From Paraphaeosphaeria minitans (lineage: Eukaryota > Ascomycota > Dothideomycetes > Pleosporales > Didymosphaeriaceae): a stretch of DNA of 64,000 nt. Position 1 is the stretch's first letter. Every line of letters starts with the position of its first letter. Under the pieces are notes generated by a model. It saw only the letters and a list, made by a program, of their open reading frames with translations, had not been told where the DNA came from and did not search any database. The position numbers and the translations under genes were made by a program. Shown here piece by piece: positions 12,584 through 23,900 of the stretch. The stretch lies in the NCBI GenBank assembly GCA_015832175.1, contig WJXW01000009.1:2294001-2358000 (forward strand), read 5' to 3'.

Positions 12584-13441
12584 GGTGGCCGCTGGGCGTG
12601 GGTGAAGGTGAAGGTGAGAGGGGGGTCGACGCGTGTGAGGGGGCAGCTGCGGCTGCAGCGCAGGCCGGGAGGTGGGTGCGGAGGTGCTCCGGCGCGGGTT
12701 TGAGGCGGGAATCGGTGTCGCTGGGTTTTTTTGATTTGGGATCAGGTGGTGATTGGATACATTGGACGCGGTGTGGTGCGCGCGGCGATGAAAGAGAGCG
12801 TGGTGAGGTCGTGTGAGGTTGGAATAAGCTGCGCCGTCGGCCGTCCGAGGTGGAGGCGGCTGCGGAGAGCGGGTGGTCCAAGATGCGACATGGATCGAAC
12901 GTCAACTCGACTGTCGACAATGAAAGATTCCACGATCCCAGACAATAAGATGAAACTTTGAACAGGCTTTCTGCTACAAAGATGTAATATGTGCCGTACT
13001 TGATCTTCCATGTTCAACAAGCTGTTTCCCATTCACATCGGTCGTGCTTCAGAGTCGGCCAGCGCTGCCAACGTACCGTACGCATGCACGTATAGGCCCA
13101 ATAGTAAAATACGTATAACATACCTCACAGGCAAGGGCATCACCCAAACAAGTGCATCACCCAAGCAATTGCATCATCCAAGCAAGTGCATCACCCAACA
13201 AGTGCATCATCCAAACAAGTGCACCACCCAAACAAGTCCCTACTAAGATCTGTACTATACGCAATAGTACAGAAATAATATAAATGGTTATTTGAATTGA
13301 TCCAGTGTACACGCAGTAAATGTTACCAATTCTACCATGGGAGCTCGTGCTCCCAGCTCCGCTCCACAAGTCTCGCCTCTGCGAGACCAAAATTCCAGTT
13401 CTTTTCTTTCTCTTCTGCTCTTCACTGGACAGGACTCGCAC
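12584..13441. other. Intergenic: HFI1 promoter, minisatellite, OST3 3' UTR
   Basis: 858 bp between the HFI1 start and the OST3 stop. The HFI1-proximal part is GC-rich with G-rich tracts and should contain the HFI1 promoter. A 17-bp minisatellite lies at 13137-13237, followed by an AT-richer stretch probably belonging to the OST3 3' UTR. Open frames at 12249-12920 (minus) and 13010-13246 (plus) have low-complexity composition and I do not treat them as genes. Confidence 0.6.
13137..13237. repeat. 17-bp minisatellite, six units
   Basis: Six head-to-tail copies of a unit close to GCATCACCCAAACAAGT start at 13137, 13154, 13171, 13188, 13204 and 13221. Five are 17 bp and the fourth is 16 bp. Substitutions are mostly C/T and A/G. 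It lies in intergenic DNA between HFI1 and OST3. Confidence 0.92.
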
Positions 13442-14578
13442 TTAAAACGGAGGCAGCCAGAACTGGTATCCACCGTTCTTTTGTCGGAAGACGCTAAGGA
13501 GGAAGCTGTACATGCCGAGGAGGACGCCACTCCAGAGAAAGACGGCGAATTGCTGGGCGCGGGGATCGGCGATGCGGGGCACCTTGAGCGCGAGGGAGAT
13601 GGTAGCGAAGGAAAGTACACCGTCTGTGTGGAATCAGCCATTGACCTCGTTGTATTCTCCGCATAATACTTACAGATAGCCGCAACGATTTGCGACTCAA
13701 GACCAAATTGGTTGCTGAAGCCGCCAGCAAAGTAGCTCAATCCACCCTTGCCGTCTCCAGAGACATAGGGTACCTTGCGAATGTGGTTGAACATGTGGCC
13801 GCTGGTGAAGAGCAGCACAGCGATAAGACTGAAAGCAGCCCAGATGTTGCGGTTCTGCAGGATCGGGACAACGTAGGGGGATGCAACGGCAACGAAGGTG
13901 ATGCCACCCAGAATGGCGGTCGAGACGGTGATGATCTTAACGTAGTTGATGGGACGGGAGACGGAAGGCTTGGGAGCGTCAGCGGGGAGCTGGCGCGCAA
14001 CCCAGGCTTGGATTTGCTCGGCGGATTGGGGACTGCATATTGTTAGGACTCCGAAAAATCTTGCTGGAGATGGTTGTATTACCCGTTGGTAAAGTCGAAG
14101 CGAATGGGCTGCGAGTCAACCTTCGCATTGGGACCCACGGTGGGGTGGAAGTAAAGCAGGATTGGCGCGGTTTGGAGCATCAACTGCGGGCCATCAGTAC
14201 ATAGACGGCGGTTCATAGCAGGGCCATCCATACCGACTGGAATGTGTTCTTGCCATCTACAAAGTCCAGCGTACCAAAGACCAGCCTGCTCTTCCCCTCC
14301 TTGTCGCCCTTCGCCCAGCTCTTGCCCAGCAGATCCCATTCCGGCTGGAACTCGCGGCACAAGACACATCCGAATCGAGTCTCCAAGGCAGTCAGCAGCA
14401 CTGCGATGGAGTAGTCCCGGGGCGCCTTGGTCAATTGGGTGTAGCTGGCATCGTCGAGCTTGAGCGGACTGGAGGATGACTTGGAGCGGAAGTCGGCGAA
14501 GCGGTCGCCCGACGACTTTTTGGCGGCAAGCGCCGTGAAGGGCAGCAGCGAGGCTGTGAGGAGCTGTAGCCAGCGCAT
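13442..14578 (-). CDS. OST3: Oligosaccharyltransferase subunit Ost3/Ost6
   Basis: ER-membrane subunit of the oligosaccharyltransferase complex for N-glycosylation; the lumenal thioredoxin-like domain is thought to hold acceptor proteins through mixed disulfides. Four exons on the minus strand (14578-14234, 14183-14083, 14032-13674, 13623-13442) with three 50-bp introns give 328 residues, near the usual family size. A signal peptide covers about residues 1-19 (MRWLQLLTASLLPFTALAA). The redox motif CVLC is at 71-74 within the thioredoxin fold. Four hydrophobic segments follow, at about 180-207, 211-229, 261-284 and 293-314, the Ost3/Ost6/TUSC3 topology. The start is the ATG that gives the signal peptide. 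All splice junctions have GT-AG ends and restore family sequence (for example LMLQTAPILLYF after intron 1). Ost3 versus Ost6 cannot be decided, since most filamentous fungi have one gene. Expressed divergently from the coiled-coil gene at 15001. Confidence 0.93.
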
Positions 14579-15000
14579 TGTGGGTGTGCGGGTGGAGATG
14601 TAGCAGATTGGGAGCTCTGCTCTGCTCTGCTCTGCTGGAGGTCGAAGACGATAGCTTGGGGAACGTGTCCTTGGGCTGGGATCGAGGGCTACGTAATCAG
14701 CCTAAGCGAGCTGCAGCCATCACTCCTGTACGCAGACGTTGTATATGGAAAATAGCAATCGACACGGCCAGTCGGTACGAAACACGGCTGTGGCGTTGAT
14801 GCTACGCATATCCCAGAGTGAAAGAGCCTCGTAAGCAATTGATTGCAGCTGTTTGTGGCGTAGTGAGAAGAAACCCAACTGTGCCTGGTTTCTTGGCAAC
14901 GGCCGTTGTTTGTTTACCTATCTACGACGCGTCGGCCGACGAACTTCAACCCCTCTATCCCACCTGCATCTTCCTGCCCACATTGCCTCGCATTCACGCC
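14579..15000. promoter_or_regulatory. Divergent promoter region, OST3 / coiled-coil gene
   Basis: 422 bp between two divergent start codons, so it should hold both promoters. Four tandem TCTGC units sit at 14616-14635, in the presumed OST3 leader. A pyrimidine-rich stretch (CTATCCCACCTGCATCTTCC) precedes the ATG at 15001. No clear TATA box is visible. Confidence 0.55.
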
Positions 15001-17183
15001 ATGGCTATCGATATGCAAGTGGACCATAACTATGAGATACAAGACGTGAGCCGCCCCGACTATGTACCTTGCCACGCGCCAGAATTGACGTGTTGTAGTT
15101 GCATCGCTCGCTACGAACGGCGGGTTTAGAGCTCAGCCTCGAGCGCAGCAAGCACTCGGTTGAGATAGTAGCCAAAGATGAAGATATCAGGAAGCTGCGA
15201 GTCAGCCAGTGTCTGCTGCAAGACGAGAACGGCGATCTGCACGAGCAACTGGAAGAGGAACAAGTGCGTTCAGACGGCCTCGAGAACGACCTCAACGAAG
15301 CGCTTGCCCAGCTCGACGAGCAAACAGCTGCCGCGGAGCTAGCGCAAAACCATGTCCGCACCCAGGCGCGGGAAGTCGCGAACCTAAAGGTCCGTTGCTT
15401 GGTCCTCGCAATCAACCTCACCGTCTAACAAACACAGGCCGAGCTTAAAGCTATGGAAAACGTCACCTCCGACTCGAATAAGATTCTCTCCGATAAACTC
15501 GCCCTGACCCGCGAAATCTCCTCGCTCCGTCCCGAGGTTGATCACCTGCGCGCCCAAGTCGAATCCAACACCGGCTTGCTTGCCGAGAAGCTTTCGCTGC
15601 AGCGACAATTAACCACCGCTCAGGTCGAACTGGAGAATGAGAAACGTACATCCGCCCGTGCCCTCGCGAAGCAAGGAAAGAAGATGGAGCACGACGACGA
15701 CCTTCGAGGACAGCTGGAGGAGATCCGCAACGAGCTCGCCAAGGAGAAGAAGAACCGCTTGAAAGCCGAGGCTGCTTTGGCCAAGGCTGAGGAGGCGACA
15801 GAGCAGGTACGGGCTGATCTGGAGGCGGGACAACAGGCAACGGAGCGTGTGCAAGCCAAGCTCGACAAGGCCGGCAGGAAGGAAGCCCAACAGGCCAGCA
15901 AGCGGGACGAGGCCCGCGACGCCGAGATCGAGCAGCTACGCGAAGAGTTAGCACGTGAGAAGAGCGCTCGTCTGACTGCAGAGAAGGCGTATGCGAAGAG
16001 CAGCGAGCGCGATGCGCAGCTGGAGGAACTCCAACAACAACTCGAGCAAGAGAAGCGCCAGCACCAGAAGCTCGAGAAGGCCAGCAAGAAGAGCCAACAG
16101 AGCAGCCAACAATCCGATGGCAAAGCAGCAGACCAACTGAAGACGGAGCTGGAGTCGGAGAAACGCGAGCGCAAGCAGCAAGAGAAGGAGTACACAAAGA
16201 CTCTCTCCGACCTACAGGCCAAGAACACCATCCTCGACGACAAGCTGAATGCGTTCCGTGAGAAGCTTCGCTCCACTAAGGACAAGCTCAAGCAGAAAGA
16301 GCAGGAGCTCGAACACGCCTCTCGGGCTCAGACGGCACCGCCTGCCAAAGCCGTCCGCGAGACGTCTGTCAAGCCCGCAAAGAACATGCGGAAGCGCATG
16401 GCCGCTTCTGTCGAACCTGAGACGAATCTCGGGACGCCAGGAAACGGTATCCCAGCGAAGAAGACGAAACGCGGGCCTTTTGCGACAGCATTGGGCGACA
16501 CGTCCAACTTTTCGCTCACACCGTTCTTGAACCGTACCGCCGTCGGTGCACCAGGCGAGACGATCGTGGAAGAGGATGAAGAGGAAGATGCAGATGACGC
16601 GACGCCCACGACACTCGTGGCTAACAAGGCGACACTACCGCCCAAGATCAAGGCGCTCGCACCATCTGCATCCATCAAGACGAACGCTAAGCCTGGTGGC
16701 CGAAGGAAGACGCCCGCGCCCATCCTTGATGTTGTTGCTGAAGAAGGCTCTCAGGTGTCCTCCAAGGATAACTCCGAGAACTTGCTTCCCGCCGTCACCG
16801 TGCCGCTGAAGACCACGGATGGTCCTTCCAAAGAGCCTACAAAGTCGAAGCTTGTGCCCAAGATCAAGCCCCGCAAGTCGCTCATGTCGTTTGCCACTTT
16901 CATGGAGGAGCCTGCTGCGGAGAAGAAGAAGAAGCGCAAACTAGGTGCCGGTGGCTTGGGCAAGACGCTGTTCGACGACGATGAGGACGCCGAGGAGGAA
17001 GTTGCGGCCAAGCCAAAGAGTAGCAAGGGTCTTTTTGCTGCGAGGGCGCTGGGGAAGGCGGGGTTGGGTAAGGGTAGGCCGATCAGTGGAGGCTACAACA
17101 TGATGTCGGACGAAGGCTTCACGTTCTCGCCCCTCAAGAAGGACAGGAGAGCGGCTGATGCTGGTGCAAGCTTCTTGAAGTGA
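15001..17183 (+). CDS. Coiled-coil protein of unknown function
   Basis: I do not recognise this 693-residue protein. Three exons are supported: 15001-15045, 15099-15389 and 15438-17183, with introns of 53 bp (donor GTGAGC, branch TTGAC, acceptor TTGTAG) and 48 bp (donor GTCCGT, branch CTAAC). All junctions are phase 0. Residues about 20-410 form an almost unbroken heptad-rich coiled coil, dense in E, K, Q, A and L. The rest is disordered and basic, with nuclear-localisation-like clusters (PAKKTKRG; EKKKKRKLG near 607), an acidic run near 490-500, several S/T-P sites (including SLTPFLNR near 470) and a C-terminal FTFSPLKK at 673-680. This layout suits a cytoskeletal, spindle-pole or chromosome-associated protein with phospho-sites; that is inference only. 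The start is the first ATG that joins by a good intron to the coiled-coil frame. It is divergent from OST3. Gene existence is firm, function open. Confidence 0.82.
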
Positions 17184-17798
17184 GACATCCGTGGGCCATG
17201 TATCGTTTGGGCGCATATTGTGCATCATGTGCAAGCGGAGGTCATGAGCATGGAGATTGTCTATGTGTGCATTTCAGCATTTCTAGGAGCTTTGGTACCG
17301 TATACCGGTAGGTGCATCAAGATCGTTTTCGACGTTTCTTTTCGTAAGACCTCGCAATACACTACGTACCTGCAACGCCAACCTAACATTGTTTTCATCG
17401 AAGGAACTCAGCGGTCTCTGCGCAGTCTTACTACACAGCGGACGGGTCCGTAACGCGCGCCGAGGCTGACCCCTTGCGTGAACCGCGTGCCCCTGTCATC
17501 CGCGGTGCCGCAAGCCCGCGTTTCAGCCTCAGCTCTGCAATGCGCGAAACGGCGTTTCGTTTCGTGGACTCTGATTTCCCGAATTTCCTTCCCGCAGTCC
17601 ATCGTCCTCTTTTCTCGCCTCTCGAGCGTGCTTTGATTGCGTTCCCACACTCGCTCTCGACATTCTGCGCCAGCGCAGCCTGTGCGACCACCTCCGCGTC
17701 GATTATCTAACCCGCGTCCACGAACGAGGGAGGAGAGCACACGACTCCCGGACACAGCACGCGGTGCAGCGAACAAGAAGAATACAACACGATACGAC
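17184..17798. other. Intergenic region
   Basis: 615 bp between the coiled-coil gene stop and the start of the small membrane protein, both on plus. It should hold the first gene's 3' UTR and the second gene's promoter. A CT-rich stretch near 17580-17640 and purine-rich leader sequence before 17799 are the only visible features. Open frames here are in mixed directions and low-complexity. Confidence 0.55.
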
Positions 17799-18209
17799 AT
17801 GGGCGCAATAGGAAATCTCATTCCGCTCGTCATCCTCTTTGCCGTGGTCGCGGGCATGGGATGGGTCGGATACCACGTTCGTCTCCCCCTCGTCCCTCGT
17901 CTCCCCCACCTTCCTCCCACACCCTCGCTCTCCTGTTCCTCAACTGAGCCCTGGTTCCCGCAGATCTACCTCTACTCCAACGAGCTCGCCCAGCGCGGCG
18001 TCCGCAAGATGGAGAAGAAGAACGTTGTCTTCACCAAAGACGGCGCCAAGGTCGCTGTCAGGGAGGTGCGCACCGAAGACTACGCAGATCGCACGCAGAA
18101 GGCGTTTGTCAAGACGTGGAATGCGGCGCAAGAGGGGCCGGTGCCGGTGGTGGGGGTGGGAGGCGGGGCGGAGAAGAGGCCTGGCGTGGGGAGGACGAGA
18201 ACGAAGTAG
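17799..18209 (+). CDS. Small conserved single-pass membrane protein
   Basis: Two exons, 17799-17876 and 17964-18209, give 107 residues. Residues about 5-26 (NLIPLVILFAVVAGMGWVGY) form one transmembrane helix at the N terminus with no obvious cleavage site. A short charged segment follows (MEKKNVVFTKDG, then VREVRTEDYADRTQ), and the tail is rich in glycine, proline and basic residues. Small fungal proteins with this start and the KNVVFTKDG segment occur widely in Ascomycota as uncharacterised proteins; that is from memory and no function is known to me. The intron (87 bp, donor GTTCGT, acceptor CCGCAG) is a multiple of three without an in-frame stop, so an unspliced reading stays open. Splicing is preferred because it joins the helix directly to IYLYSNELAQRG, which matches the remembered family. 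The 18-kb AT-rich boundary lies 1 kb downstream. Confidence 0.8.
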   Translation: MGAIGNLIPLVILFAVVAGMGWVGYHVRLPLVPRLPHLPPTPSLSCSSTEPWFPQIYLYSNELAQRGVRKMEKKNVVFTKDGAKVAVREVRTEDYADRTQKAFVKTWNAAQEGPVPVVGVGGGAEKRPGVGRTRTK

Positions 18210-19195
18210 CGACGTGAAGGGATGGAGGGGTGGAGTGATGGAAGGATGAAGGGATGGAGAAATGAGAAAATGGAGGAGTGGAGGATGCAGAATGCAGAGG
18301 CAATAAAATGGGAGGCTGGAGTCCATGTAAGAGCTCTCAGGGAGGATGAATGTATATCACGGGTCTTCATCTGGGTCGCATTCGAGGTAGGGCTGGATGC
18401 GGGCTTGTGCCGACGTGTTCAGATGAGCACGACGTCAGCATCGACACAGGGAGTCCCACAGAGCCTCCAGGGTATATAACTTCTTTGTGTAGCTCTCCTT
18501 ACTAACGACACCACTACTACATGATTAGCAATTGTTAGTCTCCCCCATGCCGCTCACTTGCCGCAAATTAACGAACAGCCACCTTGTTGGGCCTACATGA
18601 TCGTACTACGCAGGGCTTTTACGCGAAGCCTTGTCCTTACTGCAGCACCATGTTTCTAACCTCAACACGTGCTTACCTCAGGAATCTCTATCCTTCCGGC
18701 AATCCATTGTACAGCTAGACTCTTGACCGTCCAGAAGACAATCCGACTCCTGCGCCTCACATCTCGGTCGCTCGTCGGTTTGGTCCAGCAGCACCCCTTG
18801 CACTCCCTCCTCGCCGTCAGCAGGAGCTTATTTCGACCGTGCCGTCGGGGTTTCTGCTGACGCCGCGATCGGACAGCATGTGCTACCAAGTCGAAAACTG
18901 CCTGGTTCGCGGCATTGCGTGCGAAGTGCCGTGTAGGATGCGGCGTTTGACTGGGTGACGTGCTGGGCGAGTCGGGCTGGAGTCGGCCATGCGCCGAGCG
19001 GCATGCGGCGAGAACGAGAGGGAATGGGAATCCGTGCAATGATGGCTCCGTGTGTCTGTGGACTGTGGGCACATTGTTCATGGTTCGGGAGAGCGGGGTG
19101 GGACCTTTGGTCCTTGCTAAAGCCCGGCCGAGGTGCTTATCATACTACTGTACTATGGTTACAGGCAAAAACAGTGTCAAATGACAGGAGGTAGG
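18210..19195. other. Intergenic flank before the AT-rich block
   Basis: 986 bp of normal-composition DNA with no gene I can support. It begins with a purine-rich low-complexity tract (about 18215-18310, GGATGGA/GGAGTGG-like imperfect repeats). A frame of 139 codons on minus (19081-18662) lacks recognisable domains and I regard it as chance. No tRNA or other RNA gene was seen. Confidence 0.6.
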
Positions 19196-19967
19196 CGGTA
19201 GGAGCGCTCGGCATTGCAAAAACTGGATTATTGTAATAGGCTTGATACTCAATGAGCCGAATTGCCAAAGATAATACTTTTATAAATTCGTGAGGAGCAG
19301 AAGTTAAGCTTCTGTAGCTGAACTTATTGCTTATAATGAAAGACGAACGCAGTGAGGAGAGAAGAATAAGCTTCTTACAGTAGAACTTTGTACACTAGAG
19401 AAAAACTTAGGGCTTAATTAGGACAGAAATACGGCGTTGTGATTAGGCTAGAAGCCTACTTTTATAAGCGCTAATTAGCTCCTAAAACCTAACGTAATAA
19501 TATTTTACTAATTCTAAAATAGATATACATAATTACACTACTACGTAGCTCCCTTTTTTTTACACGCATAAATAGGCTTAACTATTACTACCTAATATAA
19601 ATAAAACTCTACTACTTTTCCCTTCCTACTACTTTTAATAAAATATACTTCTACCTTAATAATACTACCTTCTTTACTAGCAGCTATAGCTTACATATTA
19701 TCTTTATTATTATTATTTTTTTTTATCTATTACTAGTAATATAGATAATACCTCTATAACACCTATAAATACTATTATAATAGTTTAATGCAGTAACACC
19801 CCCCCTAGTACTAAGGCACCTATTATACATAATATAGAATTACTTATAAGTAAAGACGTAGCTGTAAAGAGGAGGTAGAGGCTAGAGGATAAAGGGTAAT
19901 CTTCTAGACCTTCTAGTACCTTCTCTCTCCTAGTACTAGTTACCTAGAATAGTAGAGACTAGGGTAA
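19196..19967. other. Edge of AT-rich block, old degraded repeat
   Basis: Composition changes over about 200 bp to AT-rich sequence poor in CpA and TpG. Two imperfect copies of a roughly 35-40-bp sequence start near 19290 and 19352 (both GTGAGGAG..., then AAGCTTCT...). The second shares the 16-mer AAGAATAAGCTTCTTA with the R region of the LTRs further right, hinting at an old LTR fragment. Before element A inserted, this sequence was contiguous with that at 26565. Confidence 0.5.
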
Positions 19968-19972
19968 TAGAG

Positions 19973-20383
19973 TGTTAAATCCAAGAGGGTAGCTAGTCCT
20001 AAAGGGTTAAGGTTGGTTCTTAGGCAGGAGTACTTACAAAAGGTGGAAGGTCTTGTTAATACAATAGTATTTTATAAAGTGTAACAAGTTAACAATTTAG
20101 TCTACTAGAATCTAAATAATAGATTAATAAACAGATTAAACACAAGTATAGAGAGCCTATCTTTGCGTTCCTATATACTAAGGCTGCTCCGCTACTTAGT
20201 GCTACTAAGCAACTAAGCACCTTACGTAACCTACTCTACTACTTAGTGCTGCTAAGTAACTAAGTATATTACGTAACCTAATTTAAGTTACTTAGCGTCT
20301 CTTTGTTACATTTGTAACCCTATTATTACTTTATTACACCTTTATAAGTGCCTAAGTCCTACGTTATTATCTAGTACGTAACA
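19973..20383 (-). repeat. Element A 3' LTR (left end)
   Basis: 411 bp, starts TGTTAAAT and ends CGTAACA. In element orientation this is the 3' LTR. It aligns end to end with the LTR at 26149-26559; differences are mostly transitions of RIP type. Confidence 0.95.
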
Positions 20384-20420
20384 TTATCCCCTCCCTTTCT
20401 ATTCTTTGTCCTAAAAAATT

Positions 20421-20939
20421 ATACCTACTAACTATAATTCTATAAAGCATTGTTACAGCCTTATCTCTACTATTAAAAACTATAAAGTAGTTATAGTGTT
20501 AAAGTGCTCCCTTTATAAGTTGTATTCCTGCGTTTACAAAGTCTATATTAGCTTAGGGAAGTGTAGTAAGTGTTAGAAATAAGACTTAAAGTGTAATATA
20601 GCTGTTACTAAGAATAAGTTCTTACAGTTAATTACTAAAAAGAAGAAATTAGAGGCGCAAATATTAGAGGCGTAAAAAAAATAGGACATAGTGTTTAAAG
20701 CCCTACGCATAGCGCGCGCGAAAGAGGATTAATTATTAAAATAATTAGCGTAGAATAAAAAGCGTGCTAGTAAGGTTATTGCAGTAGAGAGTGCTACGCT
20801 AATAGAGTTAGAGTTAAAAAAGGACCTAGCCTATCCTACTTAGCCTACTAGTCTAGCTAAACTTAGCACGTCTATATAGTCTGCGATAGATAACCTGCCT
20901 TTAGAGTTCTAAGACAATTCCTTAGCGTTACTGTCTTAG
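20421..20939 (+). pseudogene. Element A antisense ORF, Cys6 motif protein (degraded)
   Basis: A 519-bp former ORF on the strand opposite gag-pol, between the chromodomain and the 3' LTR. The start codon is now ATA; in-frame interruptions are all TAG/TAA. The cysteine-motif region reads with three cysteines at positions 4-6 of the motif, cysteine at position 1 and tyrosines at positions 2 and 3, as expected from TGY to TAY change. A K/E/L-rich helical stretch follows. Length is identical to the copies in D and I. Confidence 0.75.
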
Positions 20940-23900
20940 GTAAGTTTGTTAATAGAATTCTTTAATCTTTTGTTAATAGTTTCCTAGGTAGTTCTTTAGT
21001 TCCTAAGTGTTTTCGCTGTGTGAGTAACCTTTCTACTTAATAAGGTACGCGTTATTATACTAATTATATTCTAGAATTCTTTTAACCTTAAATTCGTTTT
21101 CTTCCTTAGTCTAGTAGTAGAAGGTAGTTTTAACTAGTGTATTAGGGTCTGCTAGTTCTAGTAGTAATATGTGGAATACTAAGTGTATCTTTGCATCTGG
21201 CGGTAGTTCCAACTTATAGTTTACTAGTAATATTTGCTTAGAAATGTAAAATAGTCTAACCTTAATATAATCTAGTTTCTTGTGTTTTTTCTTCTAAGTT
21301 CAAAGGTTCTTTGTAAGTAAATATACTTTATCCCCTTTCTTTAGCTAAGGTGCCATTTTTTGTTTTTAGTTTTAGTATAAAATTAATTGCTACTGAGCTT
21401 TCTTAAGATTCTCTTAGAGTTGTTAGTGTATTTTCTTTATATTTTCTGCTATATCTATAGCTTCTTTTGCTTTAATTGTCGTAGGAAATTGTTAATTAAA
21501 GAGATGTAGGTGTCTTCTATAGTTTATATAGAACAGTGTATATCCTAATACTACTAATACTTTGTTATTATAGGCTAACTATGCTATAGGTAGTAATAAA
21601 ACCTAGTTATTCTTCTAACTATTGCAGTAGATGCGTAGGTACGTTTCTATAGTTTAGTTCGTACGTTCTATCTATCTGTCTGTTTATAGATAGTAAGCTG
21701 TTAATAGCTTTCGTTTTGTTCTAAGCAGGGCTATAAGCGTTGTCTAATAATTTAACGTAAAGAGCTTGTCTCTATTGCTAATAATTATTTTTAGGATTCT
21801 GTGGTGTCTAATTAGTTAGTCTAGGATAAGAAAAGCAAGTTCCCTTACTATTATTCTTTTAAGATATAGAATAAGCTTAACATACTTAGTTAGTTAGCAG
21901 ACTACTACTAGTATACTGTTGTATTTAATTCCTGTTGTTAAATCCTTAGAGTTTAGAATTCCTGTAACAAAATCTATAGTAATATCTTTCTATAGTGCTG
22001 TTAGTATTCTAATTACTTATATCTCTCTATATTTAAGATGTATACTGTGTTTATTTCTCTAGCATTCTACACACTTACAGATATAAGTTATTATAGCTTC
22101 CTTAATTCCTTTAAAGGTGTAATTCCTTTAGATAAGTTCTATTATCTTTGTGATGCCTAGGTGTCCGTACATAGGGTTATTGTGGTATTATTAGATAATC
22201 TTAGTCTGTAGATGTTCTAGAACTTCTTAGTTAATTACTAAAAGTTAATTTAGTTCCACTATTAGTTCTAGAGATCTATCTTTAGTTTTACAAAGGATTG
22301 TAAAGAAGGTTTTTGCCTTTTCTCCTACTAGATTACTTTGTTAGCTAAGAGCGTCTGCTCTGCCATTTTCTTTTCTAGCTACATAGATAATTTTAAACTT
22401 ATACTGCCCTATAATTTACAACTATTTTTGTTATTATAGCGTAAGTTCTTTTATTGTTATGAACCTTAGAAGGTTCTTATAATCTGTGTAGATTTCTAGC
22501 GTTAAGTAACTAAGCGCGTAAATCCTCTAGTGCTTTAAAGCTTTAACAATAGCGTAGAGTTCTTTATTGTATATGTTGTATCGTGTTTTAGCGTTATTGA
22601 ATTTACATAAGTAGTAGGTAATTAGGTGCTATTTGCTATTACGTTCTTATTTAGCGTAGGCGCCTAGCGCAAGATCACTAGCGTCTATTTTAAAGCGTAG
22701 TAGTTTATTACTTCTAAAATAAATAAGGATAGGTTCTATAATATATACTGTCTTAAGGAGTTAGAATAACATTCCGCACTTATCTATCTATTTAAAGGGT
22801 ACGTCCTTCTTTATAAAATTCATTAAAGGTATTGTAACCTTTGCGTAATCTTAAATAAATTGTTAATTAAATCTATAAAATCCTAAGAATTTTTAGATAT
22901 TCTTAGCTATCTTTAGTATTAGCCAGTTCTTAATGCATTTAACTTTACTTAGTACTATCTTAATTCCTTCTATAGTAATAATATGTCCTAGGAATTTAAG
23001 TTATTTAACGTTAAACTTACATTTCTTAAGTTTAATATAAAGGCATACTTTATCTAGTACTTCTAGTACTGTCTATACATGCTTAGTGTAGTCTAATTTG
23101 TTTTTAGAAAAGACAAGGATATTGTCTATATACGCGATAATAAATATGTCTAGATGTTTGTAGAGTACGTTGTTAATAAGTGCTATAAAAGCTGCTGGTG
23201 CGTTTATAAGTCTAAAAGGCATAACCTTATATTCAAATAGTCTGTAGCGTAATTAAAACGCTGTTTTCTATTCTTCACCTTTCTTAATTTATATAAGGTG
23301 GTAACTGTCTCTTAGATCTATTATTGTGAATATCTTAGCTTAAGATAGTTAATCTTGTAACTCTGCAATATTTAGTAGTAGATATTAGTTCTTTATTGTT
23401 ATGTTGTTAAGTTATTAGTAGTTAACGTATAGTCTGTCTAATCCATCCTTTTTCTTAACAAACATAAAAGGGCTTACTACTAGTAATTTTAATAGTTATA
23501 TATATCCTTTCTTAAAGTTTGTCTTAATAAAATCACGTTCTTTAAGGAGTTCTTCTCCTGTCTTACTATATAGTAGTCTAAAGGGTGGTGTCTTCCCTTC
23601 TTCCAGGTCTATTATAAGATCCCAGGGTTAATATTCTAGTAGGTTTACTTTTCCTTCCTTTTTCATAAACATATACGTCCATTTCCTGTACTCTCTTAGT
23701 AAGGTAAGGGGTATACTATTGTCCTCCTTCTCGCGCTTTTTAACCTAGTAGTTCCTACTAGTGTCTACTAAGGTGTGCTTCTATTTTTTAACTATCTATT
23801 ACAGTATCATATTATTAATAACTCCCTTATCTACTATTATTTTTAGTTAATATATAGGCTTTACTTATAATACACAATTGCAGCGTTTAAACAATATTTT

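Noticed and set aside
12249..12920. 223-codon minus-strand frame overlapping the HFI1 5' end
   Set aside because: Low-complexity Ser/Pro/Arg/His composition; the overlapping HFI1 frame has clear family sequence.
13010..13246. 78-codon plus-strand frame
   Set aside because: Half of it is a translation of the 17-bp minisatellite; no domain or flanking support.
15120..15131. Alternative acceptors (GTTTAG or TTAGAG) for the first intron of the coiled-coil gene
   Set aside because: GTTTAG breaks frame and TTAGAG lacks a pyrimidine before AG; the acceptor TTGTAG ending at 15098 keeps phase 0 and has a TTGAC branch point.
15463..16291. Long minus-strand frames (up to 244 codons) opposite the coiled-coil gene
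   Set aside because: Mirror image of a GAG/AAG/CAG-rich coiled-coil coding strand; Ser/Arg/Leu-rich composition.
18662..19081. 139-codon minus-strand frame
   Set aside because: No recognisable domain, biased composition, no splice or promoter context.
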